NCBI GenBank assembly: GCA_035292425.1
Contig: DATDQD010000260.1
Coordinates: forward strand, 1-10,226
DNA from: SZUA-254 sp035292425
GTDB taxonomy: Bacteria; Bacteroidota; Ignavibacteria; UBA10030; SZUA-254
Reading direction: 5' to 3'
DNA: 10,226 bases
In this document: in pieces, positions 5,824 to 10,226 of the stretch
Position numbering within the stretch: the stretch's first letter is position 1
Layout: each line of letters opens with the position of its first letter
Notes under the pieces: model-generated
Database searches by the model: none
What the model was told of the DNA's origin: nothing
What the model saw: the letters and a program-made list of their open reading frames with translations, nothing else
Position numbers and translations under genes: made by a program

Positions 5824-7308
5824 ATGTTACGGCAGATCAAACGTCTGGGCGCCGAAACCGCGGTCTACGGGATCGGGACGGTCGCGGGCAGGTTCCTCAA
5901 TTTCCTTCTCGTTCCCTTCTACACCAACGTCCTGGTCCCCGCCGAATACGGCGTCGTCGCCTACCTCTATTCGCTGATCGCCTTCGGGAACGTCCTTTAC
6001 TGGTACGGCATGGAGGCGGCGTATTTCAGGTTCGCGACCTCGGGGGAGAAGGGGAAGGAGGCGGAGACGCTCAGCACACCCTTCATCGCCATGATCGGGA
6101 CTTCGTTCCTGTTCTCCGGCATGCTCTACGCTGCCAGGGGTCCGGTCGCGGGGTGGATCGGGATATCCGGGGAACACTCGGTCCTCGTGGGATACACGGC
6201 CGGAATCCTTTTCCTCGACGCGGTGGCCGTCCTGCCGTTCGCATTCCTGCGCCTCGCCCACATGGCGAAGATGTTCGTGTGGGTGAAGTTCCTCAACGTC
6301 CTTGCCAATGTCCTTCTGAATATCGTGCTCCTGCTGAAGTACGCCATGGGGGTGGAAGGGATCTTCATCAGCGGGATCGTCGCTTCCGGCCTGACGCTCC
6401 TGATGCTCGTCCCCGTCATCGCCGGCGAATTCCGGCCGGTGTTCGACCGCGGGCTGATGGGATCGATGCTCCGCTTCAGTCTTCCGACCGTGCCCGCCGG
6501 GCTCGCCCTGATGGCCCTCCAGGTCATCGACCGGCCGATCCTGAAGGCGCTCACCGACGACGCCACCGTCGGAGTCTACCAGGCGAACTACCGGCTGGGG
6601 ATCTTCATGATGATCGCCGTGTCGATTTATGACTATGCCTGGAGACCGTTCTTCTTCTCGCACGCGTCGGACCGCGACGCGAAGAAGATCTTTTCCCGCG
6701 TGATGACGTACGTGGTCCTGCTCCTCTCGGCGCTCTTCATGGCGTTCGTCTTCTTCGTCCCGGACATCGCGCGTTTCGAATTCGCCGGCCGGCATTTCAT
6801 CCATCCCCGCTACTGGGAGGGCCTGGGGATCGTCCCGGTGATCATGGCGGGATACTTCTTCCTCGGCGTCTCCACGAACCTCTCGGCCGGCATCTACATC
6901 GAAAAGAAGACGAAATACCTCCCGGCCATCAACATTGCCGGCGCCGCGATCAACATCGGGCTGAACTACGCGATGATCCCGCGGTTCGGGATCGCCGGGG
7001 CGGCATGGGCGACGTTCCTCGCGTATTTCGCGATGGCGGGACTCCTCTACGTGGCTGCGCGGCGCGTGTATCCCATCGATTACGAATGGGACCGGATCTG
7101 GAAAATTGCGGCCGTGGCCGGGGCGCTCCTCATCATCCACCTGTTTCTTCCGCCCGACGCTTCGCTCCTCCCGGTCGCGATAAAATTTCTCCTCCTCATG
7201 GCGTTCCCGGTCTCGCTCTATTTCACGGGGGTGTTCGGGGCCGATGAAATCGCGTCGATAAAGCGCCTGATCGGCGCCCCGCGCGGCCCGGCCGGGCCCG
7301 GGCCTTGA
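5824..7308 (+). CDS. Polysaccharide flippase of the MOP superfamily (Wzx/RfbX-like)
   Basis: This 494-residue protein is almost entirely hydrophobic helices, about 12 to 14 of them, from residue 12 to about 470. The opening section, with AVYGIGTVAGRFLNFLLVPF (13-32), then LVPAEYGVVAYLYS (37-50), is the classic start of a polysaccharide biosynthesis protein of the MOP exporter superfamily. These proteins turn undecaprenyl-linked oligosaccharides from the cytoplasmic to the periplasmic face. A repeat of the same theme starts near residue 212 (MGSMLRFSLPTVPAGLALM), as expected for the two-lobed fold, and the inter-lobe YQANYRLGIFMM (252-263) is typical. The end is an unusual Pro/Gly tail, GAPRGPAGPGP (484-494), encoded by a very G+C-rich palindromic stretch. 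It begins 6 bases after nadC. With the GT2 genes upstream it supplies the export step of the same pathway. A lipid II-type substrate is possible, but operon context favours surface glycan. Confidence 0.93.
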   Translation: MLRQIKRLGAETAVYGIGTVAGRFLNFLLVPFYTNVLVPAEYGVVAYLYSLIAFGNVLYWYGMEAAYFRFATSGEKGKEAETLSTPFIAMIGTSFLFSGMLYAARGPVAGWIGISGEHSVLVGYTAGILFLDAVAVLPFAFLRLAHMAKMFVWVKFLNVLANVLLNIVLLLKYAMGVEGIFISGIVASGLTLLMLVPVIAGEFRPVFDRGLMGSMLRFSLPTVPAGLALMALQVIDRPILKALTDDATVGVYQANYRLGIFMMIAVSIYDYAWRPFFFSHASDRDAKKIFSRVMTYVVLLLSALFMAFVFFVPDIARFEFAGRHFIHPRYWEGLGIVPVIMAGYFFLGVSTNLSAGIYIEKKTKYLPAINIAGAAINIGLNYAMIPRFGIAGAAWATFLAYFAMAGLLYVAARRVYPIDYEWDRIWKIAAVAGALLIIHLFLPPDASLLPVAIKFLLLMAFPVSLYFTGVFGADEIASIKRLIGAPRGPAGPGP

Positions 7309-7317
7309 CCGGGGTCA
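7285..7317. repeat. G+C palindromes at the flippase 3' end
   Basis: Bases 7285-7298 read ggcccggccgggcc, a perfect 14-base palindrome, and the cgggcc arm recurs at 7299-7304, so alternative strong hairpins are possible. A second small inverted repeat follows across the stop codon, tgacc at 7306-7310 and ggtca at 7313-7317. No T-run follows, so this is not a standard intrinsic terminator. It could slow transcription or protect the 3' end of the upstream message before the 68-base gap, or it may be chance in a Pro/Gly-coding G+C-rich stretch. Confidence 0.35.
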
Positions 7318-7376
7318 TACCTGATCTGGACTCTCTGTCCGAAATTTCGTAAATTGACGGATTCATTGGAGAATGC
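7309..7376 (+). promoter_or_regulatory. Intergenic leader before the DUF1385 gene with a clear ribosome-binding site
   Basis: This 68-base gap is the longest between the + strand genes. It turns more A+T-rich from about 7340, where a perfect 10-base palindrome (cgaaatttcg, 7340-7349) is followed by TTGACG at 7354-7359. GGAGA at 7368-7372 lies 4 bases before the GTG start and is the clearest Shine-Dalgarno sequence in the window. An ATG at 7373 inside this site opens a frame that stops after five codons, so it is not a gene start. A promoter for the DUF1385-prfA pair is plausible here, but no well-spaced -35 and -10 pair is evident. The Shine-Dalgarno call is stronger than the promoter call. 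Confidence 0.45.
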
Positions 7377-8414
7377 GTGGAACAGACTGAACCGAACCTG
7401 AAATTTGACCCGAATAAGCCGCTCCAGGTGGGCGGGCAGGCCGTGATCGAAGGCGTGATGATGCGGGCGCCCGGACGGATTGCGACCGCGGTCCGACGGT
7501 CGGGCGGCGACATCGTCGTGAAGTGGAAGAACTACACCTCCCTCGCCGAAAAATACCGGGTGTTTAAGCTCCCGATCATCCGGGGAGCGGTCGGCCTCGT
7601 CGAAATGATGTTTCTCGGTATCGAAACGCTGAATTTTTCGGCCGAAGTCGCCATGCACGATATCGAGCAGAAGGAGAAGCCCTCCGGCAACGGGCAGAAG
7701 CCGCGCCCCGAAAAGAGAAAATCGAACTGGAAAATCGCCCTCACCGTGGTGTTTTCGCTCACCGTCGGGATCGCGATATTTTTTCTGACGCCGCTCGTGG
7801 TGGCGACGCAGTTTTTTACCGTCGACCAGGACGCGTTTCTGTTTAATATCGTCGCCGGACTCATCCGGATCTCGCTCCTGCTCGGTTACCTCGGGGCCAT
7901 TTCCCTGATGAAAGACGTCAAGCGGCTGTTCCGATATCATGGCGCCGAGCACAAGGCGGTGTTCACGTTCGAATCGGGGGGCGAGCTCACTCCCGGTACG
8001 GCCGCGGGCTACACCAGGTTCCATCCAAGGTGCGGCACGAGCTTCATTCTTATCGTGATGGTCACCGCGATTCTGCTATTTGCCGTCCTGGACACGGTGC
8101 TCATCGGCATGCTGGGGACGCTGACGCTCCCGGTGAGGATCCTGACGCACATCCCCTTCATCCCCCTCGTTGGTGGCGCGGCCTACGAATTCATCCGGTG
8201 GTCGGCGAAACGGAGCGCCACGCCGGTCGGGAAGGCGCTCGTCGCCCCGGGACTCTGGCTCCAGCGCATCACCACCAGTGAACCCGACGCGGGGATGCTG
8301 GAAGTGGCCATCGTGGCGCTCACGTGCGCGCTCGGCGCGGCCCCTCCGGAGCGCGTCCGCGTGATCGAGCACGCCTCCGACCTGGCACAGGCCCTGACGC
8401 CCGAACATGTTTGA
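7377..8414 (+). CDS. DUF1385 family integral membrane protein (YqhQ-like)
   Basis: The 345-residue product belongs to DUF1385, represented by Bacillus subtilis YqhQ; I do not know a settled biochemical function for it. Family hallmarks are all present: VGGQAVIEGVMMRAP (18-32), KLPIIRGAVGLVE (64-76), FRYHGAEHKAVFTFE (185-199), FHPRCGTSF (215-223), the region around PLVGGAAYEFIR (263-274) and PGLWLQRITTSEPDAGMLEV (291-310). Membrane segments are likely at about 118-142, 155-178 and 221-247, with a further hydrophobic stretch near 255-275. The His, Glu, Cys cluster in YHGAEHK and HPRCGTS is strongly conserved in the family and could bind a metal, which is an inference. A charged, Pro/Lys-rich linker lies at 98-117. 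The start is GTG with GGAGA 4 bases upstream. Its stop overlaps the prfA start by 8 bases, and a DUF1385-prfA pairing is found in many bacteria, so the two are probably translated together. Confidence 0.92.
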   Translation: MEQTEPNLKFDPNKPLQVGGQAVIEGVMMRAPGRIATAVRRSGGDIVVKWKNYTSLAEKYRVFKLPIIRGAVGLVEMMFLGIETLNFSAEVAMHDIEQKEKPSGNGQKPRPEKRKSNWKIALTVVFSLTVGIAIFFLTPLVVATQFFTVDQDAFLFNIVAGLIRISLLLGYLGAISLMKDVKRLFRYHGAEHKAVFTFESGGELTPGTAAGYTRFHPRCGTSFILIVMVTAILLFAVLDTVLIGMLGTLTLPVRILTHIPFIPLVGGAAYEFIRWSAKRSATPVGKALVAPGLWLQRITTSEPDAGMLEVAIVALTCALGAAPPERVRVIEHASDLAQALTPEHV

Positions 8415-9480
8415 CAGGCTGGACAAGACACTCGCCCGGTACGAAGAACTTGTCCGACTCCTCTCCGATCCTCCGGTCATCAGCGACCAGGCGCGCTACC
8501 GCGCCCTCAGCAAGGAACAGCGGGACCTGACGCCGATCGTCGAGGCATACACCCGGTTCCGGAAAATCCGGGACGACGCCGAGAGCCTCAGGCAGATCGT
8601 CAGGGCGTCCGGGGACCCCGAACTGCGGCAGATGGCCGAGCTGGAACTTCCCGGGGCGGAATCGAAACTGGAGGCTCTCACCGAAGAGCTCAAGTCCCTG
8701 CTTATCCCCAGGGATCCCAACGATTCGAAGGATTGCATGGTCGAAATCCGCGCGGGAACGGGGGGGGAAGAGGCCGCGCTGTTTGCCGCTGACCTGCTCA
8801 GGATGTACACCCGGTACGCCGAGGGGGAGGGATGGAAGACCGAGCTGATCCACTGGAACGAGACCGGAAAGGGGGGGTACAAGGAGATCATCTTCTCCCT
8901 GCGCGGCGAGGGTGCCTACGGGAAACTCAAGTACGAAAGCGGCGTTCACCGGGTCCAGAGGGTCCCGGAGACGGAGGCGCAGGGGAGGGTGCACACATCC
9001 GCCGCGACGGTCGCGGTACTGCCGGAAGTCGACGAGGTGGACTCGGACATCGTCATCAATCCCGCGGACCTCGAATTCGCCACCTACCGGGCGGGAGGCA
9101 AGGGCGGGCAGAACGTCAACAAGGTCGAAACGGCGGTCCGGATCACCCACAATCCGAGCGGTATCGTGGTCGCCTGCCAGCAGGAACGCTCGCAGTTTCA
9201 GAACAGGGAGCGGGCCATGAAGATGCTCCGCGCGAAACTGTACGATCAGAAGGTGACCGAGCAGAACGCGCAGATCTCCGAGCAGCGCCGCTCGATGGTC
9301 AAAAGCGGCGACCGGAGCGATAAAATCCGCACCTACAATTTTCCTCAGAACAGGGTCACCGACCACCGCATCGGCGTGACTCTCTACAACCTCTCCGGCA
9401 TCATCGACGGCAAACTCGGGGACCTCATCGAGCAGCTTGTCCTGGCGGATCGCACCGAAAAGCTCCAGTCGGCCGGGTAA
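8407..9480 (+). CDS. prfA: Peptide chain release factor 1
   Basis: The 357-residue product is RF1, which reads UAA and UAG in the ribosomal A site and triggers release of the finished peptide. The N-terminal coiled-coil domain spans about 1-100. The PxT stop-codon-reading motif is Pro187-Glu188-Thr189 in HRVPETEAQGRVHTS-type context (RF2 would have SPF). The catalytic GGQ is at 233-235 in RAGGKGGQNVNK (228-239), followed by ETAVRITHNPSG (241-252), with the further family segments QERSQFQNRERAM and RTYNFPQNRVTDHR. Length and domain order are typical. The ATG lies within the last codons of the DUF1385 gene, in another frame, and no Shine-Dalgarno sequence is visible, so coupled translation is likely. 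The prmC gene, whose product methylates the GGQ glutamine and often follows prfA, is not next; instead tadA converges 25 bases later. Identity as RF1 is certain. Confidence 0.98.
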   Translation: MFDRLDKTLARYEELVRLLSDPPVISDQARYRALSKEQRDLTPIVEAYTRFRKIRDDAESLRQIVRASGDPELRQMAELELPGAESKLEALTEELKSLLIPRDPNDSKDCMVEIRAGTGGEEAALFAADLLRMYTRYAEGEGWKTELIHWNETGKGGYKEIIFSLRGEGAYGKLKYESGVHRVQRVPETEAQGRVHTSAATVAVLPEVDEVDSDIVINPADLEFATYRAGGKGGQNVNKVETAVRITHNPSGIVVACQQERSQFQNRERAMKMLRAKLYDQKVTEQNAQISEQRRSMVKSGDRSDKIRTYNFPQNRVTDHRIGVTLYNLSGIIDGKLGDLIEQLVLADRTEKLQSAG

Positions 9481-9505
9481 ACGGTTCCCCCGCGCCGTCA
9501 TCCTC

Positions 9506-9970
9506 TCAATTCTTCCTCTTCCCGAGAAAAAACCTTCTCAGCAGGTCCCCGCATTTGTCCTGGCTCACGCCGCCCACCGTGTGGACGCGGTGATTGAGCC
9601 TGGTATCGTTGGTGATCGTGTAGAGCGTCGAACAGGCCCCCGCCTTCGGATCGTACGATCCGAACACCAGGACCGGCAGCCGCGCGAGAACGATCGCCCC
9701 CGCGCACATCGGGCACGGTTCGAGCGTGACATACATCGTGCAGCCCTCGAGCCAGCGCTGTTGGAGATGCGATGCGGCCGCCGTCAGGGCGATCATTTCG
9801 GCGTGTGCGGTCGGGTCCTGGAGCATTTCGGTCTGGTTTGACCCCTTCCCGATGACAATCCCGTCCTTTACGACAATTGCCCCGACAGGCACCTCCCCGC
9901 GGTTGTACGCCGCTTCGGCCTCCCTGAGCGCCAGGTCCATCCAGTACGTGTGGTTCCGTTTTCCTTCCAT
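9506..9970 (-). CDS. tadA: tRNA(adenine-34) deaminase
   Basis: The 154-residue product is TadA, which deaminates the wobble adenosine of tRNA-Arg(ACG) to inosine. The zinc site is clear: His56 and Glu58 in TAHAEM (54-59), and the two cysteines of EPCPMCAGAI (84-93), Cys86 and Cys89. The family's substrate loop region NQTEMLQDPTAHAE and the GSYDPKAGA (104-112) signature also fit. Length is typical. The ATG at 9970-9968 is the only plausible start, because the frame meets a TAA stop at 10004-10006 with no other start between. No Shine-Dalgarno sequence is evident. A TATACT box lies on the - strand at 9994-9999, about 25 bases before the start codon, and could be a -10 element, although no matching -35 is found at normal spacing. 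The gene converges on prfA with only 25 bases between stops and no obvious terminator hairpin. The cytosine deaminase branch of the fold is less likely. Confidence 0.96.
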   Translation of the reverse strand: MEGKRNHTYWMDLALREAEAAYNRGEVPVGAIVVKDGIVIGKGSNQTEMLQDPTAHAEMIALTAAASHLQQRWLEGCTMYVTLEPCPMCAGAIVLARLPVLVFGSYDPKAGACSTLYTITNDTRLNHRVHTVGGVSQDKCGDLLRRFFLGKRKN

Positions 9971-9993
9971 GGTCTTGCTGGTGAAATATTCCC

Positions 9994-9999
9994 AGTATA
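9994..9999 (-). promoter_or_regulatory. Possible -10 element for tadA
   Basis: On the - strand this hexamer reads TATACT, matching four of six positions of TATAAT in order, plus the final T. It sits 23 to 30 bases upstream of the tadA ATG, a sensible distance for a short leader. At 16 to 18 bases further upstream there is only G-rich sequence and no TTGACA-like box. It is a weak, unaided call from sequence and position only. Confidence 0.25.
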
Positions 10000-10020
10000 A
10001 GGATTATTTGGAAAACTCCC

Positions 10021-10060
10021 CCGGGAAATACTTAAAAACGGTCATTTTCTGCTTTCCCGG
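10021..10060. repeat. 8-base inverted repeat in the tadA upstream region
   Basis: The arms ccgggaaa (10021-10028) and tttcccgg (10053-10060) are exact reverse complements separated by 24 bases. Inside the loop, an aaaa run and a tttt run can add a short inner stem. As RNA it could form a hairpin in either direction, but no T-run follows on either strand, so it is not a standard terminator. As DNA it could be an operator for a dimeric regulator between tadA and whatever gene lies to the right. It stands in non-coding sequence and the arms are G+C-rich against an A+T-rich surround. Confidence 0.4.
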
Positions 10061-10226
10061 AGATATAGGCGGGGATACAGTGGGTCAAAATCGTGAAATT
10101 TTTCATATATCTGATGGAATTTTATGGATGCTACACCTTATTGGTCCGCAAAAATTTGGATAACTTAGAAGATTTAGTTAGTATTCGACCGCAAATAATG
10201 TAAATAAGTTGTTTAATTAGAATTAC

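Larger units (their letters stand above)
9971..10226. other. A+T-rich intergenic region with no recognised gene
   Basis: These 256 bases lie upstream of tadA and run to the window edge. By hand count, 10081-10226 is about 29% G+C (43 of 146), far below the coding region to the left. It contains the inverted repeat at 10021-10060. A 60-codon frame on the + strand runs from a GTG at 9981 to a TAA at 10161, but it has no Shine-Dalgarno sequence and no recognisable motif. Several A+T-rich hexamer pairs resemble weak promoters for a gene to the right, for instance TTGGAT and TAGTAT 17 bases apart near 10157-10185; none is convincing. No tRNA, rRNA or IS end is seen. The likely role is a promoter region for the next gene, which is an inference. 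Confidence 0.5.

Noticed and set aside
5827..7140. A 437-codon - strand frame opposite the flippase gene
   Set aside because: Highly charged, low-complexity product complementary to codons for hydrophobic helices; no domain pattern.
8320..9501. A 393-codon - strand frame opposite prfA
   Set aside because: It mirrors prfA codons and shows no protein family pattern.
9481..9505. A bidirectional terminator between prfA and tadA
   Set aside because: The 25 bases hold no clear stem followed by a T-run on either strand.
9726..9970. + strand open frame opposite tadA that continues into the intergenic region
   Set aside because: The part opposite tadA is antisense to a clear gene; only the portion from 9981 could be independent and is listed as a weak observation.
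1..10226. CRISPR array, phage or defence genes, IS ends, tRNA or rRNA genes
   Set aside because: I saw no repeat-spacer pattern, no integrase or transposase motifs, no terminal inverted repeats with target duplications, and no tRNA-like or rRNA sequence.

Overview
This is a compact bacterial chromosomal window, G+C-rich except at its right edge. It carries the 3' end of an outer-membrane barrel gene, eight further complete genes on the + strand, and one convergent gene (tadA) on the - strand. Junctions between + strand genes are mostly 6-19 bases or short overlaps. Only the start of the DUF1385 gene has a convincing Shine-Dalgarno sequence. Weak Shine-Dalgarno use, a Gram-negative outer membrane (a Wzi-like barrel ending in Phe) and the protein flavour suggest an FCB-type lineage, perhaps a relative of Bacteroidota, Chlorobiota or Ignavibacteria. 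That placement is an inference with low confidence; no rRNA or other taxonomic marker was seen.

Layout: (1) 1-656, C-terminal part of a capsule-assembly Wzi-like outer-membrane protein. (2) 676-1392, polyprenyl-phosphate mannosyltransferase (DPM1-like GT2). (3) 1403-3394, a fusion of a rhamnosyltransferase-like GT2 with a WcaJ/WbaP-like membrane and phosphoglycosyltransferase module whose catalytic core is missing. (4) 3404-4354 accA. (5) 4361-4780, hotdog acyl-CoA thioesterase. (6) 4788-4955, a 55-residue Trm112/UPF0434-type zinc-ribbon protein. (7) 4936-5817 nadC. (8) 5824-7308, Wzx/MOP-type polysaccharide flippase. After a 68-base gap come (9) 7377-8414, a DUF1385 (YqhQ-like) membrane protein, and (10) 8407-9480 prfA, overlapping it by 8 bases. 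tadA (9506-9970, - strand) converges on prfA. The last 256 bases become strongly A+T-rich, hold an inverted repeat and have no recognisable gene.

Read together, the first eight genes look like one transcription unit. It links surface-polysaccharide work (lipid-linked sugar donor, glycosyl transfer, flipping, an outer-membrane assembly barrel) to precursor and housekeeping metabolism (malonyl-CoA, acyl-CoA hydrolysis, NAD, methyltransferase support). The DUF1385-prfA pair may have its own start signals. I see no phage, IS element, CRISPR array, tRNA or rRNA gene. The most unusual item is the GT2 fusion protein: its phosphoglycosyltransferase-like tail has lost about 50 residues and carries Arg-Arg where the family's catalytic Asp-Glu should be, which suggests a repurposed, probably non-catalytic scaffold.
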